Shown: positions 1 to 7,528 of the stretch, one piece after another | Numbering within the stretch: the first letter of the stretch is position 1 | Layout of the letters: each line of letters opens with the position of its first letter | From: Rouxiella badensis | GTDB lineage: Bacteria > Pseudomonadota > Gammaproteobacteria > Enterobacterales > Enterobacteriaceae | Length of the DNA stretch: 64,000 bases | Assembly: GCF_002093665.1 (NCBI RefSeq) | Contig: NZ_MRWE01000017.1 | Span: forward strand, 47,112 to 111,111 | Direction: 5' to 3' | Position numbers and translations under genes: made by a program | The notes under the pieces: model-generated | The model's database searches: none | The model's input: the letters and a program-made list of their open reading frames with translations, nothing else | What the model was told of the DNA's origin: nothing

Positions 1-291
1 GACGATGCCGTTTTCATAGTCGGTGAAAAACCGCGCCCAGTTGATAGAGGTGCGATAATGCGTGAGGCCGCTGGCCTTCATCAGCGCCACGTCTTCCTTG
101 TATCGATTATAAAAGTCGGTGGCCTTCGCCGGACCATAACCGTTGTGCCAGACGTGGCGATCGTTTTTGTACCACAGGTCAAGGTAGGAGTCCTGACCGG
201 TTTTTTTGCCACTCCAGCCCTCCGTCTGCCACGCCGACGCGGCTGCGCCAAGGATAAAATCTTCAGGAATGTTGATCGAAACTTTACTCAT
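1..291 (-). CDS. GH1 6-phospho-beta-glucosidase, N-terminal part (cut by window edge)
   Basis: The first 97 residues read as the start of a glycoside hydrolase family 1 enzyme: the opening pattern FILGAAASAWQTEG, then a region with YNRYKEDVALMKASG and YRTSINWARF, which are the family's first barrel strands and its SxxWxR-like segment. The ATG follows a good GGAGA Shine-Dalgarno. The gene lies 20 nt downstream of a lactose/cellobiose-type PTS IIC on the same strand, so it probably hydrolyses a phosphorylated beta-glucoside in the cytoplasm. The catalytic glutamates lie outside the window. Family assignment is firm; the substrate is inferred from the neighbours. Confidence 0.85.
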   Translation of the reverse strand, partial: MSKVSINIPEDFILGAAASAWQTEGWSGKKTGQDSYLDLWYKNDRHVWHNGYGPAKATDFYNRYKEDVALMKASGLTHYRTSINWARFFTDYENGIV

Positions 292-311
292 GACTTATCT
301 CCATTTTAAAG

Positions 312-1658
312 TCAGACCGGTCGCTGTACGGCAGCGGATTGATTTTGCAAAGCCTCTTTCTGGGCCTGCTCGGCGCGGCGCGAGGCCACTTTTACAAACG
401 GGAAGTACACGGCGGTAGCAATCACGATGCATATCAGCTGCGTCACCACGGCGCCCATTGAGCCCGCCGTTGAAAGCCAGGCGTTAATTACCGGTGGTGT
501 GGTCCAAGGCACCATCACGACGGCGCGCCCGGCGAAACCCAGACTGGTCGCGAAATACCCCACGGTGCCGGTAATAAGCGGGGTAATAATGAAAGGAATC
601 GCCAGAATGGGATTGAGCATCACCGGCATCCCGAAGATAACTGGCTCATTGATATTGAAGAAGCTTGGGCCCAGTGAAAGCTTGCCAATTTCTTTCATTT
701 CTTTGCGGCGCGTGGCCATCAGCACCGCCAGCAGAAGGCCAATGGTACAGCCCGATCCCCCGATGCTCATGTAAACGTCCCAGAAAGGCATGGTGATAAT
801 ATTTGGTACTTCTTTGCCCTGCTCAAACGCCGTCATATTGACCATGATGGCCCCGAGCAGCAGCGGCTCACGGATAGGCTTGATCATCTGATTGCCGTGA
901 ATGCCGATAACCCAGAACAGCTGCGCCACAAACATCAGCAGCAGGATCCCCGGCAGGCTTTGCATCACCGACTCCAGCGGGCGCTGAATAACCTGATAGA
1001 CGGCGTCGTAGAGGTAAATCCCGGTCAGACGATGGAAAACGAAACCGAAGGTAGCGATGAGCACCACGGTAATAATGGCAGGAATCAGCGCCGAGAAAGA
1101 GGCGGAAACGTTAGGCGGTACACTTTCCGGCATTTTAATTCGCAGCCGGTCAAAGGATTCAAGCCTGGAATAAACCTCGACGGAAAGAATGGCAATAAAC
1201 ATTCCGAGGAACAGACTTTTGGTATCCGAGAACTGTTTCGCCAGAACGTCTTTCACCTCTTGCATATGGCCGTTGACCATCATGTCGAGAGTCGTTGGCG
1301 TCACGGAGATAAAGCAGATCACGGCCAGTAGGCCCGGAAACAGCGAGCGCGATCCATTAATCTTGCCCAGCTCGATACCAATCAAAAATACCGCGCCGAT
1401 AGTCAGAAAGCTCAGCGTGGCGTAGTTAATGCTGGTCATGATCGGCTTGAGCGTGGCGAGAAAGGCAAAGCTTTCGAAATGCGCGAGGCCGTTTTTCGGA
1501 TCCATCACCATATTGGAAATAAGCACTGAAAATGCGCCGACGATAATGACCGGCATCAGTGTGATAAACGACGCTTTAATCGCCATAATATATCTCAGGC
1601 TATTAAAGGTATTCGCGAAGCCCCCGAGGGAATCAATAAACCGGTCTTTGTAGGACAT
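312..1658 (-). CDS. PTS lactose/cellobiose-family IIC permease
   Basis: This 448-residue, strongly hydrophobic protein starts MSYKDRFIDSLGGFANTFN and has about ten membrane segments. Family features include IGIHGNQMIKPI near the middle and the FNINEPVIFGMPVMLNPILAIPF segment typical of CelB/ChbC-type permeases. I chose the ATG at 1658 because AGAGGTAA precedes it; a longer frame reaches 1805 but runs through the operator region. It imports and, with IIA and IIB, phosphorylates a beta-glucoside. No IIB gene is visible, so that subunit is presumably beyond the left edge or shared. It forms an operon with the GH1 gene and is divergent from the IIA gene. Confidence 0.88.
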   Translation of the reverse strand: MSYKDRFIDSLGGFANTFNSLRYIMAIKASFITLMPVIIVGAFSVLISNMVMDPKNGLAHFESFAFLATLKPIMTSINYATLSFLTIGAVFLIGIELGKINGSRSLFPGLLAVICFISVTPTTLDMMVNGHMQEVKDVLAKQFSDTKSLFLGMFIAILSVEVYSRLESFDRLRIKMPESVPPNVSASFSALIPAIITVVLIATFGFVFHRLTGIYLYDAVYQVIQRPLESVMQSLPGILLLMFVAQLFWVIGIHGNQMIKPIREPLLLGAIMVNMTAFEQGKEVPNIITMPFWDVYMSIGGSGCTIGLLLAVLMATRRKEMKEIGKLSLGPSFFNINEPVIFGMPVMLNPILAIPFIITPLITGTVGYFATSLGFAGRAVVMVPWTTPPVINAWLSTAGSMGAVVTQLICIVIATAVYFPFVKVASRRAEQAQKEALQNQSAAVQRPV

Positions 1659-1729
1659 GGCATTACCTCTGCGTATTGTTGTAAGCACAGCAAGTGTTGT
1701 AGGCACAGAAAGTGGTTTTTTATCGCTAT

Positions 1730-1741
1730 TTGGTATGCCAA
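1730..1741. promoter_or_regulatory. Operator O1, TTGGTATGCCAA
   Basis: An inverted repeat TTGG-N4-CCAA in the divergent IIC/IIA promoter. The same sequence recurs exactly at 1826-1837, and a variant sits at 1794-1805. It is probably bound by a GntR/HutC- or LacI-type repressor. Confidence 0.6.
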
Positions 1742-1767
1742 AAAATACCTTAGTCTGGCTTATTTTC

Positions 1768-1783
1768 TGTGATCGCATTCTCA
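1768..1783. promoter_or_regulatory. Candidate CRP site
   Basis: TGTGA-TCGCAT-TCTCA matches nine of ten conserved positions of the CRP consensus TGTGA-N6-TCACA. It sits between operators O1 and O2 of a PTS sugar locus, where catabolite control is expected. Confidence 0.5.
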
Positions 1784-1790
1784 GAAGCGA

Positions 1791-1808
1791 ATATTGGAAT
1801 TCCAATAT
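1791..1808. promoter_or_regulatory. Operator O2, 18-bp perfect palindrome
   Basis: ATATTGGAATTCCAATAT is a perfect palindrome with the TTGG-N4-CCAA core. Its centre is 64 bp from O1 and 32 bp from O3, close to six and three helical turns. Confidence 0.65.
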
Positions 1809-1825
1809 GATGAATTACGCCAATT

Positions 1826-1837
1826 TTGGTATGCCAA
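1826..1837. promoter_or_regulatory. Operator O3, TTGGTATGCCAA
   Basis: Identical to O1. It ends 13 nt before the chosen IIA start codon, so a bound repressor would block either transcription or the start region of the IIA message. Confidence 0.6.
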
Positions 1838-1850
1838 TATGGATTTCACT

Positions 1851-2186
1851 ATGAGCTTTGACCTTGAGCAAACGGTAATGGAGCTGTTAATCAATGCGGG
1901 TGAAGCCCGCTCGTGCGCAATGATGGCGATTCAAAGCGCCCGTCAGCAGGACTGGCAGGAGGCGGCACAACAGCTTGAAGCCTCACAGCTGGCGGCGCGC
2001 GAGGCGCATAAGGTGCAGACCCAGCTGATTGGAGTAGACGAAGGATCGGGCAAGATCCCCATGACGCTTATTATGGTGCACGCTCAGGATCATCTGATGA
2101 CGGCGATGCTTTGCCGCGACCTTGCCGAAGAAATTGTGCTATTAAGAAAGGAGATGTTCGGCCAAACGGCGAAAGTTGGCGATTAA
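1851..2186 (+). CDS. PTS lactose/cellobiose-family IIA
   Basis: A 111-residue all-helical phosphocarrier. It has the family motif VHAQDHLM at residues 76-83, where His77 is the expected phosphorylated residue, and an NAGEARS segment near residue 15. Its length matches ChbA/LacF proteins. I prefer the ATG at 1851, with GGAT six bases upstream, to the in-frame ATG at 1839; neither has a strong Shine-Dalgarno. It is divergent from the IIC/GH1 operon and shares the three-operator promoter, so it supplies phosphate to that permease. Confidence 0.85.
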   Translation: MSFDLEQTVMELLINAGEARSCAMMAIQSARQQDWQEAAQQLEASQLAAREAHKVQTQLIGVDEGSGKIPMTLIMVHAQDHLMTAMLCRDLAEEIVLLRKEMFGQTAKVGD

Positions 2187-2193
2187 TGGGTGT

Positions 2194-2225
2194 AAAAAAG
2201 CCGCGACATGTTGGATGCCGCGGCT
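2194..2225 (-). terminator. Rho-independent terminator of lysA
   Basis: The stem AGCCGCG/CGCGGCT with a T6 tract on the minus strand lies 25 bp beyond the lysA stop codon. It also sits just past the IIA stop, between convergent genes. Confidence 0.8.
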
Positions 2226-2250
2226 GACGTTAACGTGACGCGCGAAGCAA

Positions 2251-3522
2251 TCAGATATTCTCGAGCGCCAGCAGCTCTTCAATAGTCTGACGACGACGAA
2301 TCAAACGCGGCACGCCGTTTTCAAACAGCACTTCGGCTATCAGCGGACGGCTGTTGTAGTTTGAAGACATCGACGCGCCGTAGGCTCCGGTGTCGTGGAA
2401 TACCAGGTAATCGTTGATATCGGCCTCTGGCAGAACCCGCGTTTCCACACCGCCGCCCGCCTGCTGGGTGAATACGTCGCCGGACTCACACAGCGGCCCG
2501 GCGATAACAGATTCGCGCTGCGGCTGCTCGCTCAGGTCGCGACCGTCGGCTGGCAGCACGGAGATATGGTGATAGCTGCCGTACATCGACGGGCGCATCA
2601 AATCACTGAAGCCTGCATCCACCAACACGTAATGACGGCTGCCCATCGATTTAACAGCGCGAATCTGCGCGACCAGCACGCCAGACTCGGCCACCAGGAA
2701 ACGGCCCGGTTCGATTTCGAGGCTGACAGGGTGTCCCAGATGCGCGGCAATCTGCTCACGCGCGCGGTTCCACAGACCGTAGTAGTGGTCGGTATCGATA
2801 GATTCGCCGCCAAACTGGTAAGGAATCGACAACCCGCCCCCGGCCGAGATGGCTTCAATGTCGTGGCCCAACTCAATCACCTGACGAACCATGGTGTCGC
2901 AAACCTGCTCAAGGTGTTGATAATCAACGCCAGACCCGATATGCATATGAATACCCACCAGTTTAAGCTGGTAGGCACGAATTTTCTCCAGCGCCAGCGG
3001 CAGGTCACCAAACCAGATACCGTGCTTGCTGTTCTCGCCGCCGGTATTGGTTTTTTGGCTGTGCCCGTGACCGAAGCCCGGGTTAACGCGCAGCCAAACC
3101 GGATGGCCCGGCTTCTGCTGGCCAATCTGCTCCAACATATCGATAGAACCGGCATTCACCGGAATAGACAGCTCGGTCACTCTCGCAAGCGTTGCCGGGT
3201 CCAGCACGTCAGCGGTAAATACGATTTCACTGTGTTCGCCCGGCTGGTATCCCGGTTTAAAACCGGCCACCAGCGCACGCTCGATTTCACCGAGTGATAC
3301 GGAGTCCACTTTTACGCCCTGCTCGCGCATCAGACGCAGAATATGGATATTAGAGCTGGCCTTTTGCGCAAAACGAATAACGTCGAACAGGCGAAGTTGG
3401 CTGATACGCTGCTCAATAACCTGCGCATCATAGACCCACACTGGGCTTCCAAACGCTTTGACGGCGCTTAGCAGATTCGCGCTATTGAGCGCATTTTCAT
3501 TATTATTCAGTGCAAAAGGCAT
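2251..3522 (-). CDS. lysA: Diaminopimelate decarboxylase
   Basis: A 423-residue fold-III PLP enzyme making L-lysine from meso-diaminopimelate, the last lysine step. Visible features are FAQKA at residues 51-55 (Lys54 binds PLP), HIGSG, the GGGLSIPY glycine loop, EPGR for the PLP phosphate, and CESGDVF with the active-site Cys contributed across the dimer. The ATG has GGAGAACCTA upstream. It is divergent from lysR over 165 bp, the classical arrangement in which LysR with diaminopimelate activates lysA and lysine opposes it. Length is normal. Confidence 0.97.
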   Translation of the reverse strand: MPFALNNNENALNSANLLSAVKAFGSPVWVYDAQVIEQRISQLRLFDVIRFAQKASSNIHILRLMREQGVKVDSVSLGEIERALVAGFKPGYQPGEHSEIVFTADVLDPATLARVTELSIPVNAGSIDMLEQIGQQKPGHPVWLRVNPGFGHGHSQKTNTGGENSKHGIWFGDLPLALEKIRAYQLKLVGIHMHIGSGVDYQHLEQVCDTMVRQVIELGHDIEAISAGGGLSIPYQFGGESIDTDHYYGLWNRAREQIAAHLGHPVSLEIEPGRFLVAESGVLVAQIRAVKSMGSRHYVLVDAGFSDLMRPSMYGSYHHISVLPADGRDLSEQPQRESVIAGPLCESGDVFTQQAGGGVETRVLPEADINDYLVFHDTGAYGASMSSNYNSRPLIAEVLFENGVPRLIRRRQTIEELLALENI

Positions 3523-3589
3523 TAGGTTCTCCGTTAAGCCGAACGCTGCAATAGCGGCCTGCTCGTTGTCTGAGGATTTATCAATTATC

Positions 3590-3602
3590 CGGCATTATGC
3601 CG
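3590..3602. promoter_or_regulatory. Palindrome in lysA-lysR intergenic region
   Basis: CGGCATTATGCCG is a 13-bp inverted repeat lying about midway between the two divergent starts. It is a reasonable LysR binding site, though LysR-type sites are loosely defined. Confidence 0.4.
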
Positions 3603-3687
3603 TCCTATTTTTCGGGGTTAAAATATCTATTTAGCGGCAGTCTATTCATTTATGATATGGGACAATACAGCCCAGGAGTGACCCACC

Positions 3688-4629
3688 ATGCCCGCCATCT
3701 CATTACGTCATATCGAAATTTTTCATGCAGTAATGACCACGGGAAACCTTACCGAAGCGGCGGCGCTGTTGCAGACCTCTCAGCCAACAGTGAGCCGTGA
3801 GCTGGCTCGCTGTGAAAAGCTATTAAAATTGCAGCTGTTTGAACGTCTTCGCGGGCGACTTTATCCTACTGCGCAGGGGCTGCGGCTGTTTGAAGAGGTG
3901 CAACGATCCTATTACGGCCTCGATAGAATTATTAACGCTGCGGCTGGCATTCGCCAGTTCGAGCAGGCGCAGCTGTCGGTGGTATGTTTGCCGGTGTTTA
4001 GCCAGTCGCTGTTGCCCGCCGTATGCCAGCCGTTTTTGGAACAATATCCCGAAGCCAGCTTCAACATCGTGCCGCAGGAGTCACCGCTGTTAGAAGAGTG
4101 GCTGTCGGCGCAGCGCCACGATTTAGGCATTACCGAGAACCCCCACACGCCGGCCGGCACACAGCGCCAAACGCTGCTGACGCTTAATGAGGTCTGCGTG
4201 CTGCCGGTCAGTCATCCGCTGGCGGCCAAGCCGGTCATCACTGCGCAGGACTTCAGCGGACTCAACTTTATCAGCCTGTCGGCCACCGACAACTATCGCC
4301 AGCTGCTCGACGCGCTGTTCGCGGAACAAGGTGTTCAACGACGCATGGTGATGGAAACGCACAGCGCAGCGTCGGTGTGCAGCATGGTGGCGCAAGGGAT
4401 CGGCGTGTCGATTGTTAATCCGCTTACCGCGCTGGAATATGCCCGACCGCCGCATCAAGGCGCAGGTCGCATCGTCGCCCGCCCGTTCAGCGAGCAAGTC
4501 CCCTTCACCGTCAGCCTGATTCGCCCGCTGCATCGCCCGGCCTCGGCGCTGGTGGATACCTTTATCGAGCACTGCCACCGGCAGGCTGCGTTATTACCGC
4601 AGCGTCTCGCCGCCGCGCTCCGCCACTGA
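3688..4629 (+). CDS. lysR: LysR, transcriptional activator of lysA
   Basis: A 313-residue LysR-type regulator. The N-terminal winged helix-turn-helix spans about residues 5-65 (LRHIEIFHAVMTTGNLTEAA, then QTSQPTVSRELARCEKLL) and is followed by a periplasmic-binding-protein-like effector domain. The position divergent from lysA identifies it as the founding LysR. The start follows CAGGAG. Its stop lies one base from the stop of a convergent LysR-family gene, so the two genes have no intergenic space. Confidence 0.93.
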   Translation: MPAISLRHIEIFHAVMTTGNLTEAAALLQTSQPTVSRELARCEKLLKLQLFERLRGRLYPTAQGLRLFEEVQRSYYGLDRIINAAAGIRQFEQAQLSVVCLPVFSQSLLPAVCQPFLEQYPEASFNIVPQESPLLEEWLSAQRHDLGITENPHTPAGTQRQTLLTLNEVCVLPVSHPLAAKPVITAQDFSGLNFISLSATDNYRQLLDALFAEQGVQRRMVMETHSAASVCSMVAQGIGVSIVNPLTALEYARPPHQGAGRIVARPFSEQVPFTVSLIRPLHRPASALVDTFIEHCHRQAALLPQRLAAALRH

Positions 4630-4630
4630 C

Positions 4631-5551
4631 TCAGCGCAAAAGTTGCGCGTCCTGCTTTATCCAGCGAGGGTTAGCGGCAAACCACTCCACCAGAAAATCA
4701 AGCAGCGCCCGCAGCGCGACCGGCATCTGCCTGCGGGTCGAATAGATAGCGAAAATCCCCATCGACTGTGGCTGCCATTCGGGTAGAAGGCGAACCAGCT
4801 GTCCGCTGGCAATCAGTGCCGCCGCGGAATAGACCGGCTGCATCACAATCCCAACGCCTTCTACCGCGCCGGTCAGCAGCACCAATGATTCGTTAGCGCT
4901 CAGATTACCGCTCACCGGTACGCTGGATTTTTTACCGTCGCGCTCAAAACTCCACAGGCTTTTACCGAAATAGGTGTAGGTCAGGCAGTTATGCAACGCC
5001 AGATCGTCAGGTTTGCGCGGCGTGCCGTGGGTCGCCAAATAGGCCGGTGAAGCGCAAACCACCGAGTCACAGTGCGACAGTGGACGCGCAATCAGATTCG
5101 GATCGAGATCATTGGTAATGCGCAGCGCCAAATCGATACGGTCCTCCACCAGATTCACCGCCCGGCTTTCAAGTTGCAGGTCGATATTTAACTGCGGATG
5201 GCGACGTAAAAACTCGGCGACCGCGATCACCACCGCTCCTTGTCCAAACGACTGCGAACAGCTCAGGCGCAGCAACCCCCGCAGCGCTTCGTCACCCGAC
5301 TCGGCCACACTTTCCATCTCCACCGAGAGTTGCAACAGCTTGCGGCAACGCAACAGCGTGCCCTCACCGGCGTCGGTCAGGCTAAGCTTACGCGTGGTGC
5401 GATGCAGCAGGCGAGCGCCCGACCACTTCTCCATCTCCGAAAGATAGCGGGTCACCATCGCACGCGACATATTCAACGCTTCAGCGGCGTTGATCATCGA
5501 TCCGCGCTCGACGATAGCCACAAAAACCTGTGCAGCCATGATTCTGTCCAT
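4631..5551 (-). CDS. LysR-family transcriptional regulator
   Basis: A 306-residue regulator of the CrgA/DsdC-like branch that begins MDRIMAAQVFVAIVERGSM. The helix-turn-helix continues through EALNMSRAMVTRYLSEMEKW and HRTTRKLSLTDAG. An in-frame ATG at 5539 has a slightly better Shine-Dalgarno, so the first four residues are uncertain. It is divergent from an MBL-fold secreted protein and is likely to control it and itself. The effector is unknown. Confidence 0.88.
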   Translation of the reverse strand: MDRIMAAQVFVAIVERGSMINAAEALNMSRAMVTRYLSEMEKWSGARLLHRTTRKLSLTDAGEGTLLRCRKLLQLSVEMESVAESGDEALRGLLRLSCSQSFGQGAVVIAVAEFLRRHPQLNIDLQLESRAVNLVEDRIDLALRITNDLDPNLIARPLSHCDSVVCASPAYLATHGTPRKPDDLALHNCLTYTYFGKSLWSFERDGKKSSVPVSGNLSANESLVLLTGAVEGVGIVMQPVYSAAALIASGQLVRLLPEWQPQSMGIFAIYSTRRQMPVALRALLDFLVEWFAANPRWIKQDAQLLR

Positions 5552-5571
5552 GTGTTATTCGTCCGATTTAT

Positions 5572-5586
5572 GCAACAAACAGTTGC
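5572..5586. promoter_or_regulatory. Inverted repeat between LysR gene and MBL gene
   Basis: GCAAC-N5-GTTGC lies 20 bp from the LysR start codon and about 35 bp upstream of a TATAAT box (5621-5626) for the MBL gene. This fits a LysR-type regulatory site. Confidence 0.4.
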
Positions 5587-5668
5587 GTAGTATCCGGTTT
5601 TTCTCGCGATCCGTGCAACTTATAATCTTTATCGATAGCCACACATAATAAACCTCTGAGGAAACATC

Positions 5669-6550
5669 ATGCGTTTACTGACACTCACCCTGACCGCTGC
5701 CGTCCTGCTTGGCGGCAATTTGACCGCGCGTGCCGCCGAGCCTTCTGCTCCGCTGACGCTTGACGTTTACAACCCGGGAGCACACAGCCTGTTTGCCGTT
5801 TCATCTGAAATAATCAGCGGAAAAAATGACCTTATGCTGATCGATGCACAGTTTCAGCGTAATGACGCACAAAAGCTGGTCGATAAAATCAAGGCAACCG
5901 GCAAGAAGCTGACCACCATTTATATCAGCCAATCCGATCCAGACTTTTACTTCGGGCTGAGCATCCTGCATGCGGCGTTTCCCGAGGCAAAAATCGTCGC
6001 GACGCAGGCGACGGTTGACGAGATAAAGGCCAATAAAGACGGGAAATTAGCGTTTTGGGGGCCAAAATTAGGCGAAAATGCACCCAGCAGCGTCATCGTG
6101 CCTGAAGTACTGAAGGGCGACAGGCTTTCACTCGAAGGGCATGAGCTGGAGATCAAAGGCGTGATGCCGGAGAAGACTTTCGTCTGGATCCCGTCGTTAA
6201 AAGCGGTGGTGGGCGGCGTGCTGGTGGACGGTAACAATATGCACGTTTGGGTTGCCGACAGCCAGACCAAGGAACTGCGTCAGAAATGGCTCACCTCGCT
6301 GGATCAGATTGCTGCGCTGCACCCGAAAATCGTCATACCGGGGCATTTCCTGCCTGGCGCACCGCAAAATATTGCGTCGGTAAACTTCACTCGCCAGTAT
6401 TTGCAGACGCTTGAGGCCGAACTGCCAAAAGCGAAAGACTCCGCACAGCTCATCGCCGCTATGAAAACACATTACCCGCAGCTGAAAGAGGAAGGATCGC
6501 TGGAGCTGACGGCCAAGGTGCTGAAAGGCGAGATGAAATGGCCAAACTAG
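5669..6550 (+). CDS. Exported MBL-fold protein with degenerate metal motif
   Basis: A 293-residue protein with a Sec signal peptide (MRLLTLTLTAAVLLGGNLTARAA) and a metallo-beta-lactamase-like core. The segment LMLIDAQF matches the start of the fold and VIPGHFLPG the second metal-binding block. At the place of the usual HxHxDH motif the sequence reads ISQSDPDFYFG, so the first-block histidines are missing. It may be a noncatalytic or altered-metal member of a periplasmic MBL subfamily. GAGGAA precedes the ATG, and TATAAT at 5621-5626 is a likely -10. It is divergent from a LysR gene. Confidence 0.8.
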   Translation: MRLLTLTLTAAVLLGGNLTARAAEPSAPLTLDVYNPGAHSLFAVSSEIISGKNDLMLIDAQFQRNDAQKLVDKIKATGKKLTTIYISQSDPDFYFGLSILHAAFPEAKIVATQATVDEIKANKDGKLAFWGPKLGENAPSSVIVPEVLKGDRLSLEGHELEIKGVMPEKTFVWIPSLKAVVGGVLVDGNNMHVWVADSQTKELRQKWLTSLDQIAALHPKIVIPGHFLPGAPQNIASVNFTRQYLQTLEAELPKAKDSAQLIAAMKTHYPQLKEEGSLELTAKVLKGEMKWPN

Positions 6551-6573
6551 ACAATAGCTTTTGATTGCAAACC

Positions 6574-6623
6574 GGGCTTAAGTTCGGGGTCAATCTGCTC
6601 ATAGAGGACTTGGCCTTAAGCCC
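6574..6623. repeat. Inverted repeat between convergent genes
   Basis: GGGCTTAAG (6574-6582) pairs with CTTAAGCCC (6615-6623). It lies just after the MBL gene stop and could form a long-looped transcript-end hairpin. A second hairpin, GGGGCC-GT-GGCCCC at 6638-6651, touches the stop codon of the TPR gene. Confidence 0.45.
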
Positions 6624-6650
6624 TCGTTGGCGGGTCTGGGGCCGTGGCCC

Positions 6651-7367
6651 CTAATCCTCTACTTTCATAAATTTCCCCGACGCCATCACGTTGTCGCCAA
6701 ATCCACAGTCTCCGACGCTTTTTAACGTCAGGTTCTGTCCTGCGAAATCCAGATTAACGGTGCAGTCGGTGCCAGCGGCACTGGCGTCATCTACAGAGTG
6801 ATAAACCGCCTGATTGTTTTTTATCGCGGTGACCGTTGAGAAATTACCGGTGTTCGGCCCGTAGTAGAGCGACATTGCCCCCATGTACATTCCGCTGAAT
6901 TGAATCACGTACTGACTTTCCTCAGGCTTCACCTCGACCGTATTCCAACTTCCCTCTCCGGCATATTGCCAGTACAGCCCTGCCGGGGCGTTTGACGGCG
7001 GATTGGCGTCAAGGTTGCTCTGAATTTTCTCAAGGTTAAACTGCGTTTTTGCGTCCTGCGGTGCCAAACTTAACCAGGCTTTGGCCTTGCCATACTGCTT
7101 CTGATGCATGTAGGTTAAAGCAATATTATTATAGGCCGTTGCCGTTGAACTCGCGGGTAAGTGGCAGAACTCGCTCCAGGCGACCTGATCGCGGAACAGA
7201 TTTTGCGCCTTGGCGTAATCGCCCTGCTGGTAAGCGACTTTGCCTGAAGACGCATAAAGCCCGGTCTTGAGGCAGTCGGCCTTAATATCTGGTTCATCAA
7301 TTTTTGCCCAAACGTTGGAGCAAATAAACCAGCCTGCTAACAAGCACGCAGGCAACCAAAATTTCAT
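6651..7367 (-). CDS. Secreted TPR-containing protein of unknown function
   Basis: A 238-residue protein with a signal peptide (MKFWLPACLLAGWFICSNVWA). Residues about 35-115 contain tetratricopeptide-like repeats (GKVAYQQGDYAKAQNLF, then AYNNIALTYMHQKQYGKAKAWL). The C-terminal half is beta-rich, with two cysteines and the ending DCGFGDNVMASGKFMKVE, a motif also met in secreted lysozyme-inhibitor-like proteins. AGGGGAG precedes the ATG. It is probably periplasmic or outer-membrane associated. The function is unknown, and the neighbours give no clue. Confidence 0.75.
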   Translation of the reverse strand: MKFWLPACLLAGWFICSNVWAKIDEPDIKADCLKTGLYASSGKVAYQQGDYAKAQNLFRDQVAWSEFCHLPASSTATAYNNIALTYMHQKQYGKAKAWLSLAPQDAKTQFNLEKIQSNLDANPPSNAPAGLYWQYAGEGSWNTVEVKPEESQYVIQFSGMYMGAMSLYYGPNTGNFSTVTAIKNNQAVYHSVDDASAAGTDCTVNLDFAGQNLTLKSVGDCGFGDNVMASGKFMKVED

Positions 7368-7528
7368 CGATCTCCCCTTTGTATCGCTGACAAATTCACT
7401 GTGGCAAAGGTATAGAACTGCGGTGGACGAAAAACATCCTTACAAGTCGGGCATTGCCCTCTCGCACACTGTCACTCATTCTGGGATGATTAGGAACCAC
7501 CACTTATTACTATTTTATATGGCTATTT

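Noticed and set aside
2395..3297. A 300-codon frame antisense to lysA
   Set aside because: It lies wholly within a confidently identified gene, has no ribosome site and reads as low-complexity Arg/His/Gln-rich sequence.
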